A stretch of 64,000 nucleotides of DNA from contig CM119268.1 in the NCBI GenBank assembly GCA_051294375.1, positions 5,507,221 to 5,571,220 of the forward strand, written 5' to 3'. The notes beneath the pieces are model-generated. The model searched no databases and had not been told where the DNA came from. It saw only the letters and a list, made by a program, of their open reading frames with translations. Below, piece by piece: positions 1 to 11,895 of the stretch; within the stretch, counting starts at the first letter, position 1; each line of letters opens with the position of its first letter. The DNA is from Paraspadella gotoi (Eukaryota; Chaetognatha). The position numbers were made by a program, and so were the translations under genes.

Positions 1-24
1 GAGAGAGAGAGAGAGAGAGAGAGA
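1..24. repeat. (GA)n microsatellite at window edge
   Basis: Uninterrupted GA dinucleotide run that continues past the left edge of the window. Confidence 0.9.
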
Positions 25-289
25 ATAGTGTTGACTCTCTTAATTGATTTGTCGATAAACGAATCTTGAGACAGAGTCAGTGGATGGGCCGACCGGAGAA
101 ACAAAGACGACAACAACAACAAAAAACCCCAAAAACAACAACAACAACAACATTGCTCCAAAACGAGTTGCGATCCAAAGAAAAAAGAGAAACGACGGAA
201 GGAATAAGACAGACACGATTTCTTTGTTTTGTAAAGGGAGGTGGAGTCCTCATCATTTTATAAACATTTTGTAGAGAAGAAAAATAAAA

Positions 290-392
290 AAAGAAACGAA
301 AAGAAACGAAAAGAAACGAAAAGAAACGAAAAGAAAAGAAACGAAAAGAAACGAAAAGAAACGAACAGAAACGAAAAGAAAAGAAACGATGG
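290..392. repeat. 10-bp minisatellite, unit like GAAACGAAAA
   Basis: About ten tandem copies of a purine-rich decamer (AAAAGAAACG and variants) with small length changes. The + strand is nearly free of pyrimidines except for one C per unit. No coding meaning is apparent. Confidence 0.85.
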
Positions 393-2100
393 TCGCATAT
401 AAAAACCGAAACTTTTTAACGTTTTTAATTCTTTGATGTAATAAAAGTTACTTAACCTAGTCTAATGAACCCAAAAGTAACAGTTTAGATATTTTTCAAT
501 CTTTATTATGAAATTGGTACAACGAGTATAAAAATTATCCATTCATTTAATAAATAAGCTATCTTGCCCCTGACTTTGGACAGGCTTTGGTGGTTTAAGG
601 CCTCCATCACTCTTACAAGATAATGACATAGCAGGTTCTGCAAGCTTTCAATCAAGACTCTCTCACAGTCTTATTTATTCAAAGTACCTCGCTTCCCTAT
701 CAATAAAGTGGTGTAAAATTACAAAAATGTTTCAATGGTAGTATGAACTATGAAAAGACCCCTCCCTTAACTTTAGTATTAGATCAAGGAATAATATATT
801 GTACTCCGCCCAGCATCAAGATACAAGAAGCTGAATTTTATGAAATTGGTACAACCAATATGAAAATTATATTTTAAATAAATCATTTTTCCCCTCCCAT
901 TCTCCTCTCTCTCCTCCGTCGCCTCTTTTTCTCCTCCTCCTCCTCCTCCTCCTCCTCCTCCTCCTTCCAAAAAACACCGCAAGATTTTGCAGCTTAAAGC
1001 GACTTTAGTCTTCGCGTCTCAATTCCTTGAATCCTTCACAGGCAAAAAAAAAACAAACTTGCAGCAAATGCAGCAACTGGCGAATTTGACGCAAGTGTCA
1101 ATTTTTTAACTATTGGTTGATTCTCAATTGCAGTTAGATATACAATTGTATTTCTTGTTGCTCTTTTTGAAATTTTATTGCATCAGCAGCTTTCATGTTT
1201 TTATTGCATCAGTAGCGGTAGCCGACCAAATTCAAATTTTAATGGGAACAGTATTAAACTAATCCATTATTGCTATTAATTATTGTATTAAAATATTTTT
1301 TTGCAAAAATGTTCCGAACCATGAGTAATTCGCTAATTAATATTATTATATTGCTATATAATGTCAAAAATTTTTTTTGGATATTTTAAGTTTTTTTAAT
1401 TGATTCTGATAGAGCTTAAAAAGTTAAGCAAAAAATATAATTACAACTTATTAAAATTTTGCTGTTTTATTACTAAAAATTAATAAAAACTGCTAAAATC
1501 ATCGGATGATGATGATGATGATGATTTTTTAAGGTTTTTCCCAATTTTGACCCACTTATCATCAAAATATTGAAAAAAGAATTATACTTTGTGTAGACAA
1601 CTTTTTATAAGCTATCTGAATCTGCTTTTAAAATTACAAAATTTAAAAAAAAATTTTGACATTTCCTATCTATAAATAAATATTAAAAAATTAATTACTA
1701 ATGCTTCTAGCCATTTTAGAAAATTTTGGTCCATTGAAAGTTTTCTCAGAAATGTATGAAGTTTCATTTAGAGAGGTTCCCAAATCAAACTTCTGACCCA
1801 CCCCATTGACAAAGTTTGGCTCTAGCATCAGCGGCGAATATGTATGTCTTTTCTTCAACAGTAACCTTTTGGGCTTTGCTGAATGAAGAGCTTTCTCGCC
1901 TTGTTTCCATCAGCAGATTTTATGGCTTTGAATGCTCAATCGCTCTTATGTCTTGACAGCTTTTATACAATGTATACAATGTATACAAATATACATGTAT
2001 GCATACATGCTGCATAAATCCTAGCCTGCGGATGCTGTTCGACTGAATTGATCCCATGGACCAAAAGCTTGATTCCTTTACAAACACACACACTCTCTCT
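393..2100. other. AT-rich intergenic stretch without recognised gene
   Basis: AT-rich sequence with many stops in every frame. It holds two copies of a dispersed motif (ATGAAATTGGTAC...) near 508 and 840, a (TCC)n run at about 928-963, a (GAT)n run at about 1504-1525 and a palindromic ATGTATAC-rich stretch near 1968-2010. The small ORF on the minus strand across 779-982 is a poly-Gly artefact of the TCC repeat. Nothing here resembles an exon. Confidence 0.6.
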
Positions 2101-2292
2101 CTCTTTTTCTCCCTCTCTCTCTCTNNNNNNNNNNNNNNNNNNNNNNNNNNNNNNNNNNNNNNNNNNNNNNNNNNNNNNNNNNNNNNNNNNNNNNNNNNNN
2201 NNNNNNNNNNNNNNNNNNNNNNNNNNNNNNNNNNNNNNNNNNNNNNNNNNNNNNNNNNNNNNNNGACGACGACGACGACGACGACGACGACA
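2092..2292. repeat. (CT)n and (GAC)n microsatellites around an assembly gap
   Basis: A CT run enters a gap of N at 2125-2264 and a (GAC)n run leaves it at 2265-2291. The true repeat length is unknown. Confidence 0.85.
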
Positions 2293-2394
2293 TAAAAGTC
2301 CAGTTCGATCCAATTGGGTTATGTTTGCGCAGCGATTCTTTGCTTACTGAACTAAAATGTCACTCAACTGTTGCCATGTCTTATTCCTGCCCAA

Positions 2395-2815
2395 TTGCCC
2401 ATCCGGTTAACACCTTGCCCGCTCTCTTTGTCCGGCATCCGANNNNNNNNNNNNNNNNNNNNNNNNNNNNNNNNNNNNNNNNNNNNNNNNNNNNNNNNNN
2501 NNNNNNNNNNNNNNNNNNNNNNNNNNNNNNNNNNNNNNNNNNNNNNNNNNNNNNNNNNNNNNNNNNNNNNNNNNNNNNNNNNNNNNNNNNNNNNNNNNNN
2601 NNNNNNNNNNNNNNNNNNNNNNNNNNNNNNNNNNNNNCCTCTCCCTTTCTTTGCTCCTCTGCCCGCTCCCTTTGCCCGGCATTCAACCATCTGCTATTCT
2701 TTGCCCTCTCCATTTTTTTGCCCCTCTGCCCACTCCCCTTGCTCGGATCCAACCATCTGCTCTCCTCTGCCCTCTCTCTTTCTTTGCTTCACTGCGTTTT
2801 CGCCTGTCTAATCGC
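2395..2815. repeat. Pyrimidine-rich minisatellite of about 65 bp, gap inside
   Basis: Units built around CTGCCCGCTCCCTTTGCCCG followed by a CATCTGCT segment recur at about 2,415, 2,655 and 2,725. The gap 2443-2637 lies in the middle, so the array was probably not assembled through. Confidence 0.7.
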
Positions 2816-2839
2816 TAAAATTTATAGTTAATTTTAATA

Positions 2840-3665
2840 TTAGGTAAATTATAACAAGTAAATGAATAGTAGAATAATTTTGAGACGCACAATCGTTAAG
2901 CTTATTTTGCTATCTCTTTGATACTCCTGCGACGATAATATTAAAAAAATAATCAACCGCCTAAATTTTCGGGTCAGTAAATAATTTTTTTTAAAAAAAA
3001 ATTCGTTTGAGGTTTTATTTAATAATTTTTTTTTGCAATTTTTATTATTTTTTGCGTTTTAATCTCGCTATAAGCTTTATGACTTTGAAACATGAAAAAC
3101 GAGGCTTTCAAAATCTGCTCCTTTTTTTCCCTCCCTCTCTGTCTCTGTCGCTCTCTCTCTGTCTCTGTCGCGCTCTCTCTGTCTCTGTCGCTCTCTCTCT
3201 CTCTCTNNNNNNNNNNNNNNNNNNNNNNNNNATCTCTTCGTTCTCTCATCATCCTCCTATTCTCTTCTTTGCTCTCCGTCCCGGCTCTCTCCTCTCCTCC
3301 TCTCCCATCATTTCTCGTCTGCAGTCTCTCTCCTCCGTCCTACTCTCTCTCTCTCTCCGTAATTAAATTGAAAACAAATTAATATTAACAAATAAATCAC
3401 GTAACTAAAGTAGAACAAATCTCGTTATTTAATTTTTGTACACATTTTCTTTCACATTTTTAACCTTTATTAAAATTTTCCGTTTGGCCTTATTGTGTGT
3501 TAATTCGTTATTAGTATGGTTCTAAAATTTCTCTCGTTATAAAAAAAAGTATCTCGTTTTTTTTTTCCGATCATTGTTCGTTCAAGGTCGCGGTTTCTCA
3601 TATAAGGCACACATACCCAACCTCCTTTATTTTAATGCTTCAGGCGGCGAAAAAAGGAGGAAGAG
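2840..3665. repeat. Dispersed repeat, first copy (also at 23,079 and 13,740)
   Basis: This stretch is homologous to 23,079-23,850: both contain a GTAATTTATACAAGTAAATG-like start, GATACTCCTGCG, CGCTATAAGCTTATGACTTTG, a CT microsatellite and TTTCTCATATAAGGCAC. The last 100 bases also match 13,745-13,850, which leads into the 4.1-kb array. A 25-N gap (3207-3231) interrupts the CT run. It is probably part of the same repeat family as the array further right. Confidence 0.75.
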
Positions 3666-5300
3666 AGAGAGAAGAGAGAAGAGAGAGAGAGTACGGCCTA
3701 GCGTTCGACTTTCTGGTAGACCCTAAGCGGTTGGACTCCTCTTACGTTCCTCATTCTTCTCTGGGTCTCCCCCCTTCCATCCTCTCTTCATCTCCCTTCA
3801 CTCCACTTCTAATTTACCTCGGGGACTTCCCGTCTTTTGGGTTTTTAATTCTTCTGGGACAAGAAAAACCGGGTACGATTTATCAAAAAAACCGGGGACT
3901 TCTCAACAAAGCAGCTTTCACGTGACACTTCGCGGTCTCTCGCACGCGTCTTACGTGATTTTCACTTTTTATAAATCAACGTGACCTTTAACATGGTTTG
4001 TTTAGAGAAATCGCTCTTTGCATCCACGCCTCCGGTGCGGCTCGGAGAGACGGGCTAATCCGATGATAAAATGATAAAGTGGAAGGCGGAGGAACTTGTG
4101 ATATAAACGGGTCGCAAAACCGAGAGTGTGAAGTCGAGTGGTTCGCCATCGTTGAAATCGATTTGTGAAAGGTGAGAATCGAACCTGGGACGTATTGGTT
4201 CGATAAGGTGAGCAGCGGTTCGCAGTGATGCCATCGTGGCGTTTTCAAACTAACAACGTTCGATCTTAAACTGGTGTAGCTAAATAATAAATATGCCCGA
4301 TATACAGGCTTTGGTTAAGCTTTACAGGTTTAGTAATCACTAACTGAAAAAAAATTAAGCTACTTTATGATTTAAATAAAAATCTGGAACGTGTTTAACG
4401 AGTATCGAACGTAATTACTCTAAATCGGCCCACTTTAAATTATCGGCCATCGCTCTTTTTTTTTCCGATAACGACCGACGACACCATATCATACGGTAAA
4501 AGTTTTTAATGGAATCCTTTTAATCGCGCTTCAAAACAGGGAATATGTAGCAGAGTAACTGTTGTTCATTAAAATGAGATTGAGTTTTCAATTATCAATT
4601 TAACATATTGTCGCAGTCTGAGATCATTTCTCAGATCCTTTTGAAGTCTTAATTTATTATTTAGAAATTACTTATAGGGTTTATTTAAAATTAAGTTTTT
4701 CCAATCAAAATTTAAATTTCTTGTAGTATATCTGTAATAAACATATAAGCATGCCCCCCCTTTAGAAAATATTCAGATTAAAAATCCCCACTTTCTCCTT
4801 ATATCATACTCTAAATTTGTTTCGTAAAAGTCCGATCTCATCTCCCCTCGCCATAACCCTTCTATCTCTCCGAACACTCCCACCCTCTAATCACTCCCTC
4901 TTCATCACCAGCTCTAATCACCTACCCCAGCCGTCGTCGCCCGAATCGACTAATGTCGGCGCCCCGCTTCGCGGGCGTGACGTGGCAGCTGCGCGTGGCG
5001 ATAGAGTGAGTTTTACCCGCGGTTGGGGGGGGGGAATAGGAATCAAGAGGCGAGGGTTGGTGTCAGGGGGGTGTCGACTTTTGTAGTGCGCGTAGGCCCG
5101 CGAGGCCAAAGGGCGTTGATCACAAAATCCCTCGTGAAGGCAATGGCTCGTGACCATCCGGGCCTCAATGTCGCGAAAGGGTGGGGTGAGTTTGTCATGG
5201 TGACATGAAGAGGAAAAGAAGGGGACAATCTTTGCGCAGGGAGGATTCAAGAACCGGTTGATTATTGTAAGCGGCGGGAAGGAAGAAGAGAGAACGGCAT
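3666..5300. other. Intergenic stretch, no gene recognised
   Basis: Mixed-composition sequence with a short GC-rich part (about 4,925-5,250), where ORFs of 60-110 codons overlap on both strands. None shows a known domain, a codon signature or conserved splice sites. I would not call a gene here, although the GC-rich part is the least unlikely place for a missed exon or CpG island. Confidence 0.4.
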
Positions 5301-7074
5301 GAGAATAAAGACTTACGAAGATGGAATAATATTTACTAAGTAGATAATTTTGGAATAATTTTTAAATCTGAAAAATAACATAAAATGAAGAGAGGTAAGT
5401 GAATAACTGAATCGACAATAAATGATCCTAATAGAGAGGGGGAGAGAGACGAGAGATAGATTGATATATATATTAAAGAGAGAGAGAGAGAGAAAAGACC
5501 ACAACCGTTGTTCTTTGGATATCAAATTCAAATAATTTAAATTAGCCAATTCTTAAATTTTTAATTTGGCCCCAGGGACGAAACAGGCTAAGAAAAAGAC
5601 GACGATGACGACAACGAAGACGACGGACCACGAAGGCGGAAATGAAGCGACATAATATAGGACAAAATCAAAAACAAGGAAGCGAAAAACGTCCAAATAA
5701 CAATAAACAACAACGAGGCCAATTAAATAGCCGGGCTTGGCCAAGGACAGATATGGCGCTCGGACGTCACCTGCTAACCCTCACGCAAACGCTAATCACC
5801 GCTGTCAAATCACCGCTGTAATCAACCGCTGTCAATCACCCTCCGCCACAGGTAAACAAATAGCGACAACAACAACATTATCAAAAAAAAAACAACAGCG
5901 CAAACAACACGTAACCACAACAATAACAACTACAACGACGACGAAAGATCAATGAGGACGCGATCTCGGATGCTCCGCTGAAAAAAATCGAAGAGGAACA
6001 ATCTTTTAAAAGCAATAAGGAATCGAGCCTACTTTTGATGATAACCAAAATATTGATCAGCGATGATAACCAAATATTGATGCGATAAACAATAATTGAT
6101 GCGATGATAATAAAAATAACTGATGTGATGAATAATCAAATGATTGATGCGAAATATAGTCATTCCATTGATGTGAATGATAATCATTCAATTGATATGA
6201 TGATAATCATTCATGTGATGCGAGATAGTTCATTCATGTGACGCGATGAAGTCATTGCATCGTAATAAAAACAAACAAATGCGTGTATGAATGAAAGGAT
6301 AGAAGAGAGGAGAGAGAGAGAGAGAGAGAAGAGAGCAGAGAAAGGAGTGAGAGAGGCTAGTCAGTTTTCACTCTCCGTTATCATAAAGTATAATCGCAAA
6401 GCTGGACCGCCCTGCAGAGCGAACATCTAGTTTTTCGACGTACTGAGTAGGGACGAACCTGTTCCTTTCCTTTGAATGAAATTTTAGATTGTTCTTTTTT
6501 TAAGAAGAAACCAGAACGAGGGTCAAAAAATTTTCATATTTGCCATATTTTAACTAATTATAAAAATATTGTCCCAACTCAAATAATTAAATTTATTTAG
6601 TAAAAAAGAATAAAAAATGGATTAAATATATACCTTGCAATGAGGATAAAAGGCTAAAAGGGAGTTTCGAGCCTACTTTTGCATCAAATTTATTTGATCT
6701 CAAGAGACAACTCCTTTAACCCATATTATCAATTATTGCAGCCATTTGGTATTTCAGAAGGGTTCAGTTTACATGTAAGGACGCTCATTACCCGTGTGAG
6801 AAGATTAACAAGGTCAATCGTTGACAAAAATAGAAAAATATGAAAAAAAAGTGTGTGACAAATTTTTTTGAACTGTAGTTTCGAAATTTAGGTACTGTCA
6901 CAAATGGTTAAAAACGCATTTGTTAATACAGTATTCTGTTAGATGCAGACGCAAGCCCTTACCTCTAATAATTTTGCGACAGTTTGTTCAAGGTTGTTCA
7001 TAATCAATAATATATCAAAATTTGGAACTGACAAACAGGTTTCTAAACTATTTTATTCAAATATTTTCTTTTTG
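5301..7074. other. Intergenic, simple repeats
   Basis: Contains GA runs (5,476-5,494 and 6,305-6,360), CAA/GAC-rich sequence (5,590-5,950) and a degenerate array built from ATTGATGCGATGATAAT-like units at about 6,030-6,255. There is no supported gene. Confidence 0.55.
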
Positions 7075-7880
7075 CACTGATGTCTTTGTTATGAGAAAAA
7101 ACAACGAAAAAATGGAGGGTTAGTTGAGCGGTTAAAACTATGTTGGTTGTGAATCATTGCCGAATGAATAAATTTGAATAAAAATAAGTGCCACAAACTT
7201 TGATGATAGGACATTTCTTTAATAGAAAAAATTGAATTTTTCAAGTTTTTTCGAAAAATATGATTTTGCGTTCATAAATTATAATTAAAGAAAACGCGTA
7301 AACATTTGCATTCTAAAAACATCAGATTGAGGTAATCAATTGCCGCCAAAAATCTGATGTTTTTTATTTTTTGATATTTTTAATTTTTTTTATGCAAAAA
7401 CATATTATGAATGAGCCTTGGTCAATCAATTTTTTTTTATCATTTTTTTCAATATAAGCCTGACTTTTTGCTACTGGATGTCTTTTCCCTACAGAAGACG
7501 CATGGGGGGAAAAAAAAATTTGGGGGTAGTAGCCATAATCTATATTTTTATGATTTAATCCAATGATTAATTTGAACAAAAAAAATAACGTAAACTTTGA
7601 AAACAGGGCATTTTATTTTTAAAATAATTGAATTTTTTAGTTGAAAAAAAGCAGAATTTTTTGTTTTCATCAATTTAAAATAAAGAAAAAAACCGAGCAA
7701 ACATTTTGTATTTCTAAAAACATCAGAATGGAATAATATTTTGGGCCAAATCTGGTGTTTTTCATTTTTTTAAATTTTCATTTTTATGGCAAAAAAATAA
7801 TTATCGAAATGATCATTGGTCCAATCAATTTTTAAATCTTTTTCTTATACAAGACTGACTTTATTTAACTGATGTCCTTT
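7075..7880. repeat. Tandem duplication, period about 390-400 bp
   Basis: Two diverged head-to-tail copies (about 7,075-7,490 and 7,491-7,880). Each contains, in order, an AACTTTGA(T/A)...GGACATT-like segment, an A-rich TTGAATTTTT segment, CTAAAAACATCAGA, a TCTGATGTTTTT-like segment and a (T/G)CTGA(C)TTT...GATGTC segment. Within each copy the CATCAGA/TCTGATG pair is inverted and could form a hairpin. No protein is apparent. Confidence 0.75.
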
Positions 7881-7934
7881 CATTAAACAAGTTGTCGAAT
7901 CTGCCTACGATAATTAAGTGGTAAAAGCCTAACT

Positions 7935-8228
7935 TGGTCAACTTGGAAAATTTAATCAACCTTGCATTAATTTGGTCAACTGCAATAATTTGGTTCAATG
8001 ACATAATTTTGTCAGCTGGCATAATTTAGTCAACTGACCAAAATTTGGTCAAACTGCATAATTTGGTCAACTTGACATAGATTTGGTTAACTGACATAAT
8101 TTGGCAACTCGACAGCAATAATTTGGTCAACCTGACTTAATTTGTTTAACCTGACATAATTTTGTTTAACCTGACATAATTTGGTTAACTGACATAATTT
8201 GTTCACTGACATAGATTTTGTCATATCA
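7935..8228. repeat. 18-19 bp minisatellite, unit AATTTGGTCAACTGACAT
   Basis: About 16 degenerate tandem copies of a unit reading ATAATTTGGTCAACTGAC, with single-base changes and indels. There are no spacers, so this is a minisatellite and not a CRISPR array. Confidence 0.85.
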
Positions 8229-8284
8229 TCAATCAATCAGAGAGAGATAGAGAGAAACTTAAAAAATTCAAATAAACCTGGCTG

Positions 8285-8770
8285 TCTTTTGTTTTCTAAT
8301 TGAACTCTTTTCCACTCCTACAATTCCATCAAAAAATTTATAGTCCATTATCCAGCTTTTATCAATACTTTTCCTACCCTACACACAAAATTCCATTTCA
8401 ATTTATCTACCAATTTTTAAATAAACTAATAATTATGAGTAAATTTAAGTAAAAATACTTCAAGTAATATATGACTTTTGTTTTTTTTCCATTTTAACTC
8501 ATTTCCACTCGCATGATTCCATCGAAACTTTATATCCACTCAATCACACACTTTCCTACCATTCATACAAAATTTCAAGTCAATTGGCCTATCCAGTCAT
8601 GAAGCAATTGGCGTTCAAATAGTGAATAGATTTTTTTCGTTTTTTCCAATTAAACCAATTTTCACTCGCAAGATTCCATCGAAACTTTATATCCATAATC
8701 AATCACAAGTTTCCCTACCCACACACAAATTTCATTACCAATCCAGTCCATCCAATCAGCGAGTAATTGG
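8285..8770. repeat. Three diverged tandem copies of a repeat of about 170 bp
   Basis: The phrases CACTCGCA(T/A)GATTCCATCG, AAACTTTATATCCA, ACTTTCCTACC and CACACAAA-TTTC recur in the same order three times. A copy in reverse orientation lies in the intron at 58,735-58,900, so this is a dispersed family rather than a local satellite. Confidence 0.7.
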
Positions 8771-8980
8771 TGTTTATTGCTAAGGCGGGGACGGACGGTC
8801 GAGGACGGACATCGTTTTTTACATAATTTATCATATTTCGATGTTCTGACAGATATGGCGCAGTGGAGTGCCCGACAATATTGAGGGGGCGGGACCGAGG
8901 ACAAAGTGAATTATAGAGTCGTGATCTCTGAAAAGCAGACCGACTAATATAATTGTTAATAAGATGAACATTTAATGTGT

Positions 8981-9178
8981 GTAGTCGGGTATTGCTAGGT
9001 TTCACTCGCCTAGAATCATGACACTTTTCAGTTGTGGACCCGGAGGCTAATTGAGTAAAGCCACAAGCTCATGACCACTAGGGACGGGTTCAATCCCAAC
9101 CGGTACCTAACCCTGCGGGAAGCGGAGGACGGCCGTAAGCGCTTGTGGGCAGTGGCAACCCTCAAACCTGCAAGAAGA
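8981..9178 (+). mobile_element. tRNA-derived SINE (family starting GTAGTCGGG), copy 1
   Basis: Shares its 5' end and body with the copy at 35,049. The internal RNA polymerase III promoter is visible: an A-box-like GAGGCTAATTGAGTAAAG at about 9,043 and a B box GGGTTCAATCCC at 9,086-9,097, at tRNA-like spacing. It ends in a GA/A-rich tail (AAGAAGAGAGAGATAATAAA). SINEs of this kind are copied by LINE reverse transcriptase; no LINE is visible in the window. Confidence 0.75.
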
Positions 9179-10480
9179 GAGAGATAATAAAAAGACACAA
9201 AACAAAAGAGGAGAGAGGAGAGAAGAAACAGATAGAGAGAAAGAAGAAGAGAGAGGATTTGATTGACTAATTTTTTAATTTGATTGATTGATTTGGTTAA
9301 TGCTGAAAGCTCTTAAATAGTACAACGGAATTTCCTATTTGGAATTATGAGACTATTCATTCTTTGGCTTGAGATTTTCCCATCTTTTTTTATGTAGATT
9401 TTATATTCCTGTTCATTACTTGTATTTCTGCCAAAAGAATTCTTCCTATCATTCAAATCTCTTCTCTCTCTCCTTTTGCTTCTAAATTAAATTTCAACCT
9501 TTACACAGTAACATCCAAATGTGTGACCTTTTGAGTCTCTTCTTGTTTTTCTTTTTCTTTAAAGCTTTACTAATAATTAACTTTTTTATGGATTGATGGA
9601 TTATGGATACTCATTGATGAAATTATTTTTTTTAATATTCCATAAAGTTTAAATTCAGTCTATTTGTTGACCCTACTAAACGTTTTCCAAATATATTTTT
9701 TATTCTAATTAAAGATCGCATGCGTTAGATTCTTAAATTATCAAAATAGCTGCCGTTATAAAAAGCTAAAAATGCAATAATCTCATTGCATATTGCAGTA
9801 AAAAGAAATAATCCTTTTAAAAAAAATATACATAATATATTTTTTTTTCAGGCTTTAAAACGCTTATAATATATGTGTTATTATGATCAAAAGGTTTAAG
9901 AAACAATTTTTTTTTTAACAAAAAAAATGAATTTGAAAAAAAAGTATTTGTAAGAATGAAAAAAGATAGATGTGAAAACAGAATCCCAGCCAGAAATTCA
10001 AGAAATGGAACAAAAATTGATCGAAAATGAACTTTTTTATGCAATGGCAATAGGTTTAGTTCCAATAAATATTTATGGTAATGGATTTTTAAATTATCAC
10101 TGTATTTTTAACTGTATCTTCGATAGCTGTAACAATTTTGCATAGATTTTTAGGAATACTTCTGTAAAGATTCGGGGAATAAAAAAAAATATTCAGATGG
10201 GCTGAAATCAATAATATTTTTTCGCCTTCGGTGGAACTCTCTTCAGCTTTCTAGCTAGCATGCCGTCATATCACAAAAAAATAATTTTAAATTTAAATTG
10301 TAAAAATTATTAGAATAACAAAAAAAGTAATGGTTTAATTTGACAATATCTCTCTCTCAACCCTATTTTAGATATAATTTGCCAATAGTGGGCGACCGGT
10401 CCAAAAGTTTACAGTAATAGACCAAAACAAAAAAAATTTTATTTGTTAGAAAGTTATAATTAATTAAATTAATCCGGCCG
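9179..10480. other. AT-rich intergenic stretch, no gene seen
   Basis: GA-rich tail region followed by AT-rich sequence with frequent stops. The reverse-strand ORF across 9,817-10,065 is Phe/Leu/Ile-rich low complexity and not a recognisable protein. Confidence 0.5.
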
Positions 10481-10483
10481 CAA

Positions 10484-11895
10484 TTGCCGACATATAGCAG
10501 CTATTGGGTACGCCAAGCGCGAGAGCTGAAAATTGTAAAACATGTGACAGTTGCTGCATTTATAAGTTATTTTTCCGTTTTTTCTAAAAGAAATGAAAAT
10601 CTCGATGTAAATTTGGGATTTTGTATAGAGAAAAAAAATAAATGGGGCGATAAAAAAGTTTTTAGAAGGAAAAAAGATAATAAGAAGTTTTCAAACGAAC
10701 GGTGCGTACATAAGAGAGAGAGACAGAGAGAGAAGAGAGCGAGAGAGAGTGAAGAAAAAAGTGAACTAAAAATTTTTGTTGTAAAAAAAAAAGAGAGAGG
10801 AAGAGAGAGAGATAGAGAGAGCCGGACTTCGTTACTGTACGTTTACTCGTCGCGCAGTGACGGAGGTAAAAAAAAGGTGACTTAAAATTATTTTAGTACA
10901 AAAAAAAGAGATAGAAAAGAGAGAAAGTAGAGAGAGAGACAGATAGAGGAGAAAGGATAGATGATAGATAGAGAGAGAGAGAGAGAGAGCCCAGGAACAC
11001 GTGTTTACTCCGTTTACAAGTGAATAAATTTTTTTTTGTAAAAAAAAAATAAGAGAGAGAGAGTGAGAGAAGAGAAGAGAGATGAGAGGAAGAGAGAAGA
11101 AAGAGAGAGAGAGAGAAGGAGAGAGAGAGAGAGAGAGAGAGAAGAGAGGAGAGAGAGAGAGAAAGTTTTACCCTACCGCCAGGATACGCAACATTAGGTC
11201 ACTCTTGTTTATATCGGCGTGATCTCGGTCAAAGTTGAATGTTATTTTGAGTATGAGCAGCCTATACGCGTTGAGTTAGGTCGATGATCTCGTCTCGACA
11301 TTGGTTTACCTCGTGCCCGCAACGGCCACGAATCCAGGTGAATTAGTTTATTCTTCACATTTTCTTCCAAAAAAAATCGCACGAAAAATCTCAGATGTAA
11401 ATTTGGGATTTGTATTGAAAAGAAGCGCGGAAGTGAGTAGTTATTATGGCCGAAATAAGGATGAAAAGTGTTTAGAAGACAAGAAATAATATAGAATTTT
11501 TCAAAAAAAGCGGTGGTAAAGGACAGCAGTGGTGAATAATTTTTTTTGTAAAACAAAAAAGAGAGAGAGAGAGAGAGAGACAGAGAGAGAGAGAGAAGCA
11601 GAGAGAGAGAGAGACGGAGGGAGAACGGACGGGGGAGAGGAGAGAGAGCTGAACTCGTTATTTTTTAAAACGATCTCAGATAAGGCAGCGCGCTGATCAA
11701 TATGAGTATGTTTGTAGATAAGAACAAAAATAAATCAGCAGAAATTTTTTCAAGAAAACGAACGCATGCACGCAAGAGATCGCACACAAAGAGAGACAGA
11801 AGGAAACTGAGAAACTCGTTTTTCTTAAGCGATTCAGAAAAGGCAGACGCCTAAAAAATATATATATAATTAAAAATAAATAAAAGAAGGCCAAA
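10484..11895. repeat. Two diverged copies of a repeat of about 800 bp with GA tracts
   Basis: The phrase AAAATCTC(A/G)GATGTAAATTTGGGATTT followed by GTTTAGAAG and a GA microsatellite occurs at about 10,597-10,735 and again at 11,384-11,560. Several GA runs (10,709-10,750, 10,968-10,990, 11,100-11,162, 11,560-11,600) follow. ORFs here are GA-driven (RERE) and I do not consider them genes. Confidence 0.6.

Noticed and set aside
4817-5250. Overlapping ORFs in a GC-rich patch on both strands
   Set aside because: No domain, no splice-site pattern and no frame clearly better than the others. Kept only as an unannotated patch.
7935-8228. CRISPR-like array
   Set aside because: Repeats are contiguous and degenerate with no spacers, in a eukaryotic context. 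It is a minisatellite.
10484-10885. 133-codon Lys/Arg/Glu ORF
   Set aside because: It ends in GA-driven RERE sequence, its first half belongs to a duplicated non-coding repeat (second copy at 11,384), and the frame is not conserved there.
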